Shown here piece by piece: positions 12,260 through 23,138 of a stretch of DNA of 51,375 nucleotides (its first letter is position 1; each line of letters starts with the position of its first letter). The notes under the pieces are model-generated. The model made no database searches. It saw only the letters and a list, made by a program, of their open reading frames with translations, and was not told the origin of the DNA. The position numbers were made by a program, and so were the translations under genes. This DNA is from Selaginella moellendorffii (Eukaryota > Streptophyta > Lycopodiopsida > Selaginellales > Selaginellaceae): positions 1,412,100-1,463,474 of the forward strand of contig NW_003314309.1 of assembly GCF_000143415.4 (NCBI RefSeq). Reading direction: 5' to 3'.

Positions 12260-14014
12260 ATGTCTCCTCCTGTTTCTTGCTCCTCCATCGCTATCTTAGC
12301 ACTGATTTTGCTCGTTGCCGATGCCCGGTCGTCCTTGGATCACGATTGTTTGTGCACCGCATTTCAATCCAGCTGCTGGCCAGATCCCAGCGCCTGGGAC
12401 ACCTTCAACTCCTCCCTCGATGGAAGGCTCGTCAAAGTCCTGCCTCCAGCGGCGCCCTGTCACGAGAGCCACTTCGATGAGCAAGCTTGCCAAATCGTGC
12501 GAGAGAAATGGAGCTCACCGTTCTGGAGGTCGGATCAGCCGGGAGCCATGCAAGCCAGCAACTGGGAAGCCAGCGGCGACCAGAGCTGCCTCATCTCCTC
12601 CCCTCGCAACTCGAGCTGCTCGCAGGGCTCCGTTCCAGTCTACGCCGTGAATGTCTCCACTCCATCTCACGTCCAATCTGCGGTAAAGTTTGCATCCGCC
12701 AAGAACATCCGGCTAGTGATCAAGAACACCGGGCACGACTTCTTTGGAAAGAGCACTGCGGCTGGATCTCTCAGCATCTGGACGCACCACATGAAGAACA
12801 TGAGCTTCCACGACGACTTTGTCGCCAAGAGATGCTCAGTGTCCCCGGTATCGGCAGTGACGGTCGGAGCTGGAGTCCAGTGGGAGGAGCTCTACCAGGC
12901 AGTGTTCAAGCAAGGTAAAGTGATCGTCGGGGCTGGGGGTGTTACTGTTGGAGCTGCCGGTGGATATCCACAGGCCGCCGGACATAGTCCAATCTCTCCA
13001 GCCTTCGGCCTCGCAGCGGACAATGTCTTGGAGTATGAAGTCGTGACGGCTGCTGGAGATCTCGTTGTTGCTAACGGCTGCCAAAACGAGGATCTCTTCT
13101 GGGCTCTTCGAGGGGGCGGAGGAGGAACTTTTGGAGTCGTGGTCTCTGCTACACACCGGACGCATCCGCAGCTGGAAAATCTCGCCTTCGCTGGCTACTC
13201 CATCAATGCCAGCGATAGATCCAGCTTCGTGGACTTGCTCACAAACTTTGCCGTGATCCATCCCAGTCTCTCGGAAGCTGGATGGTCGGGATACTTCGGA
13301 CTGTCCAGCCAGAGCTTGCAGGTCTCGTATCTTCTTCCCAACAAGGACGTGTCTTTCGCAAAGTCGACGCTAGCACCGTTCCTGGACTACGTTGAGAAGC
13401 ATCCAAAGCTCCAAAGAAATGGAAGCGTAGTCTCTCTTTCATCGTTCCAAGAGTATTACTCGCAATTCCTGTGTGGAGGCCAGAATTCCTGCGTCAACTC
13501 CAACGGCTCCGCCACTCCCCTCCGTCTCTCCTCCAGGCTAATCCCAAAATCCCTCTTCCACAACCGCAAATCCGTGGAGCCGCTCTCAGATGCCCTTGTC
13601 TCGATCCTGGAGCGCTACTCGCCTCCGACGATCTTTGGCGCATTCGTGGCCGGCGGAGCAGTGGCAAGGCCGCGAGATGAGAATGCCGTGAATCCGGCAT
13701 GGCGCCGAGCCCTTTTGTTCGTGATTATCGGCAGCGGCTGGAGAGATGGGGCGAGCCTGGAGGAGCAGCGAGAGGTTGCAAGGAATGTGAGCGCCGCGAA
13801 CAAGCTGCTCATCGATCTGACGCCCGGATCGGGAACTTACATCAACGAGGCGGATTTCAACGAGCCGGACTGGCAGCAATCCTTCTTCGGCGAGCACTAC
13901 CCTCGCCTCCAGGCCATCAAGAGCAAGGTCGATCCATCCGGCCTCTTCCGCTGCCATCACTGCGTCGGTAGCGAGAAGTGGAGCAATGACCTAAATTGTC
14001 CAAGGAAACATTAG
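12260..14014 (+). CDS. Secreted FAD-linked oxidoreductase (VAO/BBE superfamily), fungal-type, copy 1
   Basis: Intronless, 584 aa. An N-terminal signal peptide (MSPPVSCSSIAILALILLVA) is followed by a PCMH-type FAD domain and a C-terminal BBE region. The segment IRLVIKNTGHDFFGKS carries the histidine expected to bind FAD covalently. GAGGVTVGAAGGYPQAAGHS and ALRGGGGGTFGVVVSATHR are the pyrophosphate-binding glycine regions. The C-terminus has EPDWQQSFFGEHYPRLQAIK then DPSGLF and VGSEKW. These motifs resemble ascomycete FAD-linked oxidoreductases (isoamyl alcohol oxidase-like) more than plant berberine-bridge enzymes, whose flavin site reads RSGGHDYEG. The substrate is unknown. Many N-x-S/T sites fit secretion. 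The start at 12260 is chosen because signal peptide and 5' flank are shared with the other copies. An upstream in-frame Met at 12116 lies in PPR-derived DNA. Confidence 0.88.
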   Translation: MSPPVSCSSIAILALILLVADARSSLDHDCLCTAFQSSCWPDPSAWDTFNSSLDGRLVKVLPPAAPCHESHFDEQACQIVREKWSSPFWRSDQPGAMQASNWEASGDQSCLISSPRNSSCSQGSVPVYAVNVSTPSHVQSAVKFASAKNIRLVIKNTGHDFFGKSTAAGSLSIWTHHMKNMSFHDDFVAKRCSVSPVSAVTVGAGVQWEELYQAVFKQGKVIVGAGGVTVGAAGGYPQAAGHSPISPAFGLAADNVLEYEVVTAAGDLVVANGCQNEDLFWALRGGGGGTFGVVVSATHRTHPQLENLAFAGYSINASDRSSFVDLLTNFAVIHPSLSEAGWSGYFGLSSQSLQVSYLLPNKDVSFAKSTLAPFLDYVEKHPKLQRNGSVVSLSSFQEYYSQFLCGGQNSCVNSNGSATPLRLSSRLIPKSLFHNRKSVEPLSDALVSILERYSPPTIFGAFVAGGAVARPRDENAVNPAWRRALLFVIIGSGWRDGASLEEQREVARNVSAANKLLIDLTPGSGTYINEADFNEPDWQQSFFGEHYPRLQAIKSKVDPSGLFRCHHCVGSEKWSNDLNCPRKH

Positions 14015-14019
14015 GGTTC

Positions 14020-14340
14020 ATATAAATACTTTGCAATAACATGGGAGATTAGGTCACAATCGCGCATTATTGGTTTGACGCTATGGTTTTTTTATTTCTT
14101 TCCATTAGGTGGTGAACGTTACCATCATCAAACATCTCGCGTGGCATATCAATAGCCATTTGAGAATTGTCAAACCTTTGAACAAATTCACGCTTGCAGG
14201 AGAAAAAGGATGATGAACGATGAGCGATTTATTTTTGTCTAAGGACCTTGACTCGATCGTGTCTGATGAGCTTGACTCGCTCCTAAACGCCATCCAACGA
14301 TTATAAGATTTTTACAATTTACAATGACATTATCCAGCAT
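14020..14340. other. Spacer between oxidoreductase copies
   Basis: About 320 bp of non-coding sequence, including the likely 3' untranslated region of copy 1. No gene seen. Confidence 0.5.
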
Positions 14341-14344
14341 GTGG

Positions 14345-14515
14345 CTGACCAAGAGATCGATCCAGCACATTTAGTGATCGATCCAGCACATTTAGTGATC
14401 CTCCTTGAGGATCATCTCATATATCTGGCAACTGCCGAGAGGATGCTGACGAAGAAAACCACCTTCCACTCCAGTGTTCTCCGAGACTCTTCCAAGAGAG
14501 ACAGTCAAACCATAG
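14345..14515 (-). pseudogene. PPR 3'-end fragment upstream of oxidoreductase copy 2
   Basis: Another piece of the downstream PPR gene. It carries the GATCGATC-AGCACAT-TAGTGATC element, duplicated here in tandem at about 14356-14400, then CTCC-TGAGGATCATCTC, the GCCGAGAGGA-GCTGACGAA block and the CTTCCACTCC-GTG block. All are found in order at 16780-16985. It ends in the CGAGACTCTTCCAAGAGAGA segment, which runs directly into the oxidoreductase 5' flank. The joint is the same as upstream of copy 1. Confidence 0.85.
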
Positions 14516-14540
14516 CACTTCCACGAAGTTCCAAATAATC

Positions 14541-14548
14541 TATAAACA
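14541..14548 (+). promoter_or_regulatory. Candidate TATA box of oxidoreductase copy 2
   Basis: TATAAACA sits 42 bp before the start codon at 14583, in a block conserved with the truncated copy (TCTATAAAC near 9504). In copy 1 the corresponding bases read TCGATAAAC, so the box looks weakened there. If used, the leader would be only about 10 nt. Confidence 0.35.
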
Positions 14549-14582
14549 TAGATTGTCCATCTCAATCGTCTCACAAATCATC

Positions 14583-16379
14583 ATGTCTCCTCGTGTTTCA
14601 TGCTCCTCCATCGCTATCTTGGCACTAGTTTTACAGATTTTGATCTTAGCCGACGCTCGGCCGCGAGCGTCCTTGGATCACGATCATCCATCCTGTTTAT
14701 GCACCGCATTGCAATCCTGCTGGCCAGATCCCAGCGCCTGGGACACCTTCAACTCCTCCATCGATGGAAGGCTCATCGAAGTCTTGCCTCCAGCGGCGCC
14801 CTGTCACGAGAGCCACTTCGATGAGCAAGCTTGCCAAATCGTGCGAGAGAAATGGAGCTCACCATTCTGGAGGTCGGATCAGCCGGGAGCCATGCAAGCC
14901 AGCAACTGGGAAGCCAGCGGCGACCAGAGCTGCCTCATCTCCTCCCCTCGCAACTCGAGCTGCTCGCAGGGCTCCGTTCCAGTCTACGCCGTGAATGTCT
15001 CCACTCCATCTCACGTCCAATCTGCGGTAAAGTTTGCATCCGCCAAGAACATCCGGCTAGTGATCAAGAACACCGGGCACGACTTCTTTGGCAAGAGCAC
15101 TGCCGCTGGATCTCTCAGCATCTGGACGCACCACATGAAGAACATGAGCTTCCACCACGACTTTGTCGCCAAGAGATGCTCAGTGTCCCCGGTATCGGCA
15201 GTGACGGTCGGAGCTGGAGTCCAGTGGGAGGAGCTCTACCAGGCGGTGTTCAAGCAAGGTAAAGTGATCGTCGGGGCTGGGGGTGTTACTGTTGGAGCTG
15301 CCGGTGGATATCCACAGGCCGCTGGACACAGTCCAATCTCTCCGGCCTTCGGCCTCGCAGCGGACAATGTCTTGGAGTATGAAGTCGTGACTGCTGCTGG
15401 AGATCTCGTTGTTGCCAACGGCTGCCAAAACAAGGAGCTCTTCTGGGCTCTCCGAGGAGGCGGAGGAGGAACTTTCGGAGTCGTGGTCTCCGCTACACAC
15501 CGGACTCATCCACCGCTGACAAATCTCGCCTTCGCTGTCTACACCATCAATGCCACCGACAGATCCAGCTTCCTGGACTTGCTCACAAACTTTGCCGTGA
15601 TCCATCCCAGTCTCTCGGAAGCTGGATGGTCGGGATACTTCCTACTGTCCAGCCAGAGCTTGCAACTCTCCAGGCAGACCTTGCTGGTCTTGTATATTCT
15701 TCCCAACAAGGACGTGTCCTTCGCAAAGTCGACGCTAGCACCGTTCCTGGACTACGTTGAGAAGCATCCAAAGCTCCAAGGAAATGGGAGCGTGGTCTCT
15801 CTTTCATCGTTCCAAGAGTATTACTCGCAATTCCTGTGTGGAGGTCAGAATTCCTGCGTCAACTCCAACGGCTCCGCTTCTCCGGGCGCTCTCTCCTCCA
15901 GGCTGATCCCAAAATCCCTCTTCGACAGCCGCAAATCCGTGGAGCAGCTGTCGGATGCCCTGATCTCGATCCTGGAGCGCTACCCGGCGTCGATCTTGGG
16001 CGCATTCGTGGCCGGCGGAGCAGTGGCAAGGCCGCGAGATGAGAATGCCGTGAATCCGGCATGGCGCCGAGCCCTTTTGTTGGCGATTATCAGCAGCGGC
16101 TGGAGCGATGGGGCGAGCCTGGAGGAGCAGCGCGAGGTTGCAAGGAATGTGAGCGCCGCGAACAAGCTGCTCATCGATCTGACGCCTGGATCGGGAACTT
16201 ACATCAACGAGGCGGATTTCAACGAGCCGGACTGGCAGCAATCCTTCTTCGGCGAGCACTACCCTCGCCTCCAGGCCATCAAGAGCAAGGTGGATCCATC
16301 CGGCCTCTTTCGCTGCCATCACTGCGTCGGGAGCGAGAAGTGGAGCGACGACCTCAATTGTCCACGGTCCAGTGAATGA
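14583..16379 (+). CDS. Secreted FAD-linked oxidoreductase (VAO/BBE superfamily), fungal-type, copy 2
   Basis: Intronless, 598 aa, nearly identical to copy 1 over most of its length. It has a signal peptide (MSPRVSCSSIAILALVLQIL), the flavin histidine in VIKNTGHDFFGKS, the ALRGGGGGTFGVVVSATHR glycine region and the C-terminal FFGEHYPRLQAIK with DPSGLF. It differs from copy 1 by a short insertion around SRQTLLVLYILPNKD (seven extra residues), a longer segment after the signal peptide (PRASLDHDHPS), and scattered substitutions clustered at about residues 310-350. All catalytic landmarks are intact, so both copies are presumably functional. Function and substrate are unknown. A flavin oxidase of small secreted alcohols or phenolics is the most one can infer from the family. 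Confidence 0.88.
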   Translation: MSPRVSCSSIAILALVLQILILADARPRASLDHDHPSCLCTALQSCWPDPSAWDTFNSSIDGRLIEVLPPAAPCHESHFDEQACQIVREKWSSPFWRSDQPGAMQASNWEASGDQSCLISSPRNSSCSQGSVPVYAVNVSTPSHVQSAVKFASAKNIRLVIKNTGHDFFGKSTAAGSLSIWTHHMKNMSFHHDFVAKRCSVSPVSAVTVGAGVQWEELYQAVFKQGKVIVGAGGVTVGAAGGYPQAAGHSPISPAFGLAADNVLEYEVVTAAGDLVVANGCQNKELFWALRGGGGGTFGVVVSATHRTHPPLTNLAFAVYTINATDRSSFLDLLTNFAVIHPSLSEAGWSGYFLLSSQSLQLSRQTLLVLYILPNKDVSFAKSTLAPFLDYVEKHPKLQGNGSVVSLSSFQEYYSQFLCGGQNSCVNSNGSASPGALSSRLIPKSLFDSRKSVEQLSDALISILERYPASILGAFVAGGAVARPRDENAVNPAWRRALLLAIISSGWSDGASLEEQREVARNVSAANKLLIDLTPGSGTYINEADFNEPDWQQSFFGEHYPRLQAIKSKVDPSGLFRCHHCVGSEKWSDDLNCPRSSE

Positions 16380-16585
16380 TTAGGGTTCTTGTCGATAATA
16401 TAGATTATTATGCTGTAATGCTTTAAAACCTTTTATATATTGTTTTTTATTTGAATATTAACCGTTGGAGAGCATATGCTAGAATATCACAATAAAATAA
16501 AAAAACGTTTTACTTTTGAATTTTAAGAATAATTTTTTCTAAAGTTAAGTAGCCATAATATAAGTTACATCATTTACAAATTACG

Positions 16586-18277
16586 CTAGCATTGGACCAA
16601 AAGCTTGTAAGCTCCAGAGTTTCGCGGCTCGAGCTTCATGGCATTGTCCGCTGCTCGTCGCGCAAAATCGCTACCCTGCGTAGCACACCCGCTGAGCAAG
16701 CTCGTCCACGACACGGAGTTGGGCTCATACGGCATGTTGCTGATCACTTCCACGGCCTCGTCGATCTTCCCAGCTCGCCCCAGCAGATCGATCAAGCACA
16801 TATAGTGATCCTCCCTGAGGATCATCTCGTAGTCAGCTCCTATAGACACGAAGATCTGGCAGCCCTCGGCGAGCAATCCTCCGTGGCTGCAAGCCGAGAG
16901 GACGCTGACGAACAAAACCGCGTCGGGCTCCAGTCCTTCCACTCCCGTGCTCTCCCGGAAAACCTCGAGACTCTTCCGAGAGAGACCCGCCTGGGAGTAC
17001 GCCTCGATCATCGCAGTGACGGACAACACATTCCTGCTCGTCATCGCGTCGAAAACCCGCTTTGAATCTTCCAGGCACCCGAACTTTCCATACATGTTGA
17101 CGAGCGCAGTCCCCACCACCACGTCGTCCATCGAAGAACTCGGCAGCGATTCTGATTCTTCCACCAGAGTCGAGTGGATGATCCTCGCGTGAGCCAGTGA
17201 CGCAGCGCCGCAGCTCGAGCACGCATCGAAGACGCTGGCAAATGTGAACTCGTTGGCACGAACGCCGTCGAGATCCATGGCGAGAAAGAGCCGGATAGCG
17301 TCTTGGCCGCGACCACTCTGAGCGTACGCCACTACCATCGCATTCCACGGAAGAACACTGTTCTGGATCAAGCCCGTGTTCTTCATCATCTCAAATGTCG
17401 TACGAGCATCCTCCACGCTGAAACATCGGCCGTACATGGCAACGAGCGAAGTGAGCACAATCACGTCACTTCCAGCGCTGGAACTCGCAAGAACATCGGC
17501 GTGTAGGAGTCGCCCATCTCTCAGATCACCACAGGAGTCGATCGTAGCGGCGAAGCTCACGCTGTCGGCTTGAAAACCCTCGAGATCCATGAGCCCAAAT
17601 GCCTTGATCGCGTTCTTACCTTGCCCACCCTTGGCAAATGCTGTGATCATCGCGGTCCATGACACTAAATCCCTTCTAGGCATTTGATCAAAAAGCTTCT
17701 TCGCCTCGGCGACCATGCCGGCTTGAGCGTACCCGGACACCATCGAATTCCACGACACGAGATTCCTCTCGGGCATTTGCTCGAAGATCTTCCTCGCTTC
17801 TCTGATATGCCCGTTTTGGGCGTACGCTGCCACCATCGCCGTCCAGGAGATCACATCCCTGTCGTTGTCCTGGATCGAGTCGAAGAGATCGCGCGCCTCT
17901 CGGATCAATCCAACCCGAGAGTACGCCGTGAGCATCGAATTCATGGCGACGATGCTGCGCTGGGGCATTTTGTCGAGGAGGCTTCTGGCGTGGCAGAGAT
18001 GCCCGTTGCGTGCGTAGGCCGAGATCATGAGGTTCCACGAGTAGACATTGGGATCCCGGATGGATTGGAAGACGGCCAGAGCCTCCTCCACGCTGCCACA
18101 GCGGCCATACATCTTGACGAGCTGGTTGCCGAGAAATCTGCTGGCGCCGTGGCCTCCCTCGCGGATTTGGGAATGTATCGCCCTAACCTGTGACAGATCC
18201 CGGCACGCATTGAGCTGCTCGCCGAAGATCGTCGATTGATCCGGTGGAGGACGCCGGTCGCTTCCCCGGATCATCAT
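16586..18277 (-). CDS. PPR protein (PLS type, no DYW domain)
   Basis: Intronless, 563 aa. Tandem pentatricopeptide repeats are obvious, e.g. VYSWNLMISAYARNG, VISWTAMVAAYAQNG and LVSWNSMVSGYAQAG. The alternating lengths fit a PLS-class organellar RNA-binding protein. The C-terminus reaches NSVSWTSLLSGCA and stops shortly after AMKLEPRNSGAYKLLVQC, so E+ and DYW editing domains are missing. No strong transit peptide is evident in MMIRGSDRRPPPDQSTI. The gene is tail-to-tail with oxidoreductase copy 2 (207 bp between stops). Its 3' end is the source of the fragments found upstream of both oxidoreductases. AACCCTAA-type telo-boxes lie upstream (about 18369 and 18401). Confidence 0.9.
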   Translation of the reverse strand: MMIRGSDRRPPPDQSTIFGEQLNACRDLSQVRAIHSQIREGGHGASRFLGNQLVKMYGRCGSVEEALAVFQSIRDPNVYSWNLMISAYARNGHLCHARSLLDKMPQRSIVAMNSMLTAYSRVGLIREARDLFDSIQDNDRDVISWTAMVAAYAQNGHIREARKIFEQMPERNLVSWNSMVSGYAQAGMVAEAKKLFDQMPRRDLVSWTAMITAFAKGGQGKNAIKAFGLMDLEGFQADSVSFAATIDSCGDLRDGRLLHADVLASSSAGSDVIVLTSLVAMYGRCFSVEDARTTFEMMKNTGLIQNSVLPWNAMVVAYAQSGRGQDAIRLFLAMDLDGVRANEFTFASVFDACSSCGAASLAHARIIHSTLVEESESLPSSSMDDVVVGTALVNMYGKFGCLEDSKRVFDAMTSRNVLSVTAMIEAYSQAGLSRKSLEVFRESTGVEGLEPDAVLFVSVLSACSHGGLLAEGCQIFVSIGADYEMILREDHYMCLIDLLGRAGKIDEAVEVISNMPYEPNSVSWTSLLSGCATQGSDFARRAADNAMKLEPRNSGAYKLLVQC

Positions 18278-18492
18278 ACCTCCTGCTCACAAAACCGCCG
18301 AGAGATTGATCGCTCCCGGCAGTGACCTGCGGCCCCTGGAGCATAGATCGCCATTGGCGCCAAAAAAAAAACCCTAATCTTCCACAAGAGAGAGAGTAAG
18401 AACCCTAAACTTTATCATTGTAACAGAGTACTTTGGAGATGATCGACCAAAGCACGATCAAATGATCTGGCGGAGGATCAAGCGATAGTCGA

Positions 18493-19323
18493 TCAAGCTT
18501 TGGGAAAGCTCGTAAACATATCACGCAGCTTATCCATGGGAGTTGCGAGCAAACCCAGCGCAGCCTCCACTACCACCGGCTTCTCCGGGACCATGGTATG
18601 CGGCCTCGTCGGCGCGATGCTCTTGCCCAGCGCAAATGTAGCTCCCGCGGTCTCTCGCGCACCAAGCCCTACCTCTTTCTCCACCAGCGCCAGATCCTCG
18701 CTCTCCTCCAGCTTGATGTGCTCGCGGAGCTCCTCCATGAGCTTATCCATCTTGGGCTCCATCTCCTTGGCGTCACTCATCGACTCCATCTCCGCGAGCA
18801 TCTCCTTCACTTTGTGGTGATCCTCGCGGGATTTGTCGGCCAGCTTCTTGCCTCGATCGCCCATGGTTTCCATCATCGGGTAGAGGACGAGCTCCTCGGA
18901 CACCGAGTGGCGGCAAATCTCCCACACGAACTGGTTGAACCATTTGAGCGCCGCCTCGCCATCGCCGTCCTTGAGCGATTTCTTGTAGTGCTTGTAGTAG
19001 TCGTCCAGCTCCTCGTGATCCTTCTTGACGCGCTCGATGATGTCGCTGCTACTCCCGCCCTTGGCCGACGCTTCCTCGTGGTGCTGCTGCTGCTGCGTCA
19101 TGAATCCTCCCTGCGACGAAATAAAGGACCAAAGATTTTATGAAGATATCACATTGTAATTGATCCAAGTTGATCGATCACGCAACTCTGCAAAAGGGAA
19201 GAACTATACCTTGGATTGCAGGAGACGAATCGAAGAATAGCGAGGAGGGATGGTCCTTCGCGAGTAAGCTGGAAGAGGAGGGCGATTGAGCACCAATTTC
19301 CTTGCAACAGTCGCTAGAGCCAT
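18493..19323 (-). CDS. Hemerythrin HHE-domain protein, probably mitochondrial (2 exons)
   Basis: Exon 1 is 19323-19210 and exon 2 is 19110-18493, with a 99-nt phase-0 GT-AG intron joining RLLQSK to GGFMTQQQQ. The product is about 243 aa. Exon 1 encodes MALATVARKLVLNRPPLPAY and an Arg/Ser-rich, acid-free continuation, a good mitochondrial presequence. A start at 19101 inside exon 2 would lose it. The HHE cation-binding bundle shows likely iron ligands in KKDHEELDDYY, RHSVSEELVLYP, REDHHKVKEM and REHIKLEESEDL. The family binds a di-iron centre and serves in oxygen, nitric oxide or iron handling. The specific role here is unknown. The C-terminal tail (about 60 aa) is outside the domain. Confidence 0.85.
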
Positions 19324-19517
19324 GGGAAGAACAAAACCTTCGTGAGCATCTAAAAAGAGGCTACATTCGGCACCCATGGAAATCGCCAGGTGTTGGTCTC
19401 CATGCATGCAGCTCCTCGAATATTCGCGGGAAAATGAGATCTTATGGGCGGAGCGAAGCTTTATAACAGCACTTAGAAAGTAGTTCCTGAGGATGTTGTT
19501 CCCGACTGGATCGCTAG

Positions 19518-19670
19518 ATGATCGAGCAAGTTTTGGAATGGACCGACGCCTGTGAAAGGTACCTGGATGAAAACTTCACCTCCTTGATCTTGAGCGTCCT
19601 CATCGACTTCGAATCCAAGATCCCTCCCGGGTACGCTGGATCCTTCGAGCCTCCCTCCAGCATCGCGTAG
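19518..19670 (+). CDS. Small open frame, 50 aa, unrecognised
   Basis: An open frame beginning MIEQVLEWTDACERYLDENF has protein-like composition and no low-complexity sequence, but I do not recognise it. It may be an exon or relic of a larger gene. The rest of 19440-20690 contains further short, frame-interrupted pieces (e.g. RGELDKYLRVTNKYDYTPRF near 20390-20460) with no clear gene model. Confidence 0.2.
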   Translation: MIEQVLEWTDACERYLDENFTSLILSVLIDFESKIPPGYAGSFEPPSSIA

Positions 19671-19679
19671 GATAACCAG

Positions 19680-20700
19680 CTGGGAGTGATGAGGTTTCCA
19701 GGAGATAAATCGAAAAAAAGCTCTCTATCTTCACGAAAAGAACGAGCTTACGTTCCATCTAGGAACGACAAGCTTTGCGGCGACGCGAACCACAGCTGCC
19801 TATCGGATTTCTGCCACACATGAACGAGCAATCCATCATCAGTCTCTCGAAATTTCCACAATGTATAACATAGCATCGATGAAGCAAAGGAGAACATTAG
19901 CTTGTCCGATGTGGTTCTCACCACGATGGCAGATCGGCGGATCTGGAAACCCTGTGCCATTCCCAAACACCAGCTGCTAGTGGCGCTGCCACGCTCGATC
20001 GCGATCGATCATTGGCAAGCTCGTCTTTGCGCGCCAAATTCACTTCTGTGGCATGGATTGCCGACGTGGCAGGGAAGAGCTATCGCCCTACATTCTCGTA
20101 AGTGAGCATTCTAGCGAATGGATTCGTCATACGGCACGATCGCCACGATTCCATCGTCTCTATCGCTCGGTATGGTGTAAAAATTTGTCAGCCATGGATT
20201 TTCTTTCTTCGCAGCTACTCAAGTAGGATTTCGATGAAGAAGAGGAAGTGGACGAAAGAAGGACGATGACTTCGACGTTGACTAAGATCTCGACTTTGTG
20301 AGAGATCGTCCCAAGGGCGAACGAATCCCAATCCAACGAGAGAGAGCCTGCACGAAGAACGCTAACAGCGAGGAGGACGAGGTACTTTCGCGGAGAGCTA
20401 GACAAGTACTTGAGGGTCACAAACAAGTACGACTACACGCCTCGCTTCTTCTCCTGCGAGTGAAAGCGAAGCCGTCGACGACATATGGGATTTACAAGAT
20501 CGAGTATATCTCAGACAGTTCTGCTCTACGCATACAGGGTGGTGAAGGCCAGAAAGATGGGACCGGGTACTGATTGCACAACAATACCCATCGACAACAT
20601 CTGGTTCTACAAGACGCAGAAGGAACTGAGATATGGAACTTACGAGTTTCCATGTAGCTTTACAGTTTACGTGACGAAGAAGAGCTTCAAGAAGTAGCGG
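19680..20700. other. Unresolved region, possible gene relic
   Basis: Several short frames on both strands look locally protein-like, for example on the plus strand about 20377-20460 and 20485-20690, but stops and frame changes interrupt them. No family was recognised. The region adjoins the rearranged tubulin pseudogene and may be part of the same decayed block. Confidence 0.3.
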
Positions 20701-20725
20701 TCCTCTACAACGAAAGCTGGTCTGG

Positions 20726-22264
<1,539 letters not shown>

Positions 22265-22609
22265 CTTGCGGAAGCGCTGCTGGAATGCTGGGAGTTGCGA
22301 TGACTCTCAGCAGACACTCGAGCTCCTCAGCTTTGCGTGACCAGCTTTTATACGTCGGTGAGTAACTGTAATTCATGTGAAGTGTTATAGTGGCCATGCC
22401 AGCCGAACGATGGCAGTTAGTTACGGGAATCATCACCATCCACAATATATTGCCCAACTTTGTGCCAATCGCGGGTGTAAGTGGGTAAACATCACTTTTT
22501 ACCGTGCCTTTCGCCTCCAAACGCTTTGTCACAAGCAGCCGCTGACCACCTGGGTTAAGAAGAGATTTGTGACAAGAAACAAGCTGCTACTTACACTGGA
22601 GCCGTCACT

Positions 22610-23090
22610 CCACATTCTCGTCGAGTCCACCATTCCTAGTTCTTCGTCTAGCAATTCTGGATTCTTCAATGTTGATTTGTCTATCAGAAGCAACGGGCAT
22701 CCACCAGATATGCGATAGATCTTTTTCCAATCCTGCTCACTAACATCAGACCCATCCTCCGTCTGTCAAATACTTGAAGAATATTGCCTTGGCCACATAA
22801 ACAACTTCTCAATCCAGTCCTCGCGAAAGGGATCGTTGCCATGATCACAGTTGCCTCTCTCTGGCGTGTCATGGTCGGGGCCATGGTCTTGAGACACTCG
22901 AGCACGGCTTTGGGCGTGAGAATCTGCGAGGGTGGAACATCATCATCCACATCGCTGAGAGTATTGCCAAGAATCCTAGAGAACATCTCAAACAAGTGAA
23001 GTGGCGCCTTGACGTTCTTGTCCACCTCCCAAATGCTCTGGAACCGCTCCCTCGCCTGACCGCCACCTTCAAGCTGCGATCCCTAAAATG
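22610..23090 (-). pseudogene. Frameshifted coding remnant, unrecognised family
   Basis: The minus strand reads open in one frame from about 23025 (NVKAPLHLFEMFSRILGNTL, DVPPSQILTPKAVLECLKTM). Downstream it continues sensibly only in another frame (DPFREDWIEKLFMWPRQYSS, DWKKIYRISGGCPLLLIDKS), with a stop in between. The composition is protein-like in both pieces, and the second resembles the C-terminal helical part of some P-loop NTPases. I cannot name the family. It is most likely a broken gene, or two exons whose splice sites I could not place. Confidence 0.4.
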
Positions 23091-23138
23091 CCCATGCATG
23101 AGCTTGGCGGGAGAATGAGATTTTGATGGCTTTGTGGC

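Noticed and set aside
13586-16322. Minus-strand open frames of 124-172 aa across the oxidoreductases
   Set aside because: They mirror each other in the two paralogues and lack any domain. They are shadows of GC-rich coding sequence.
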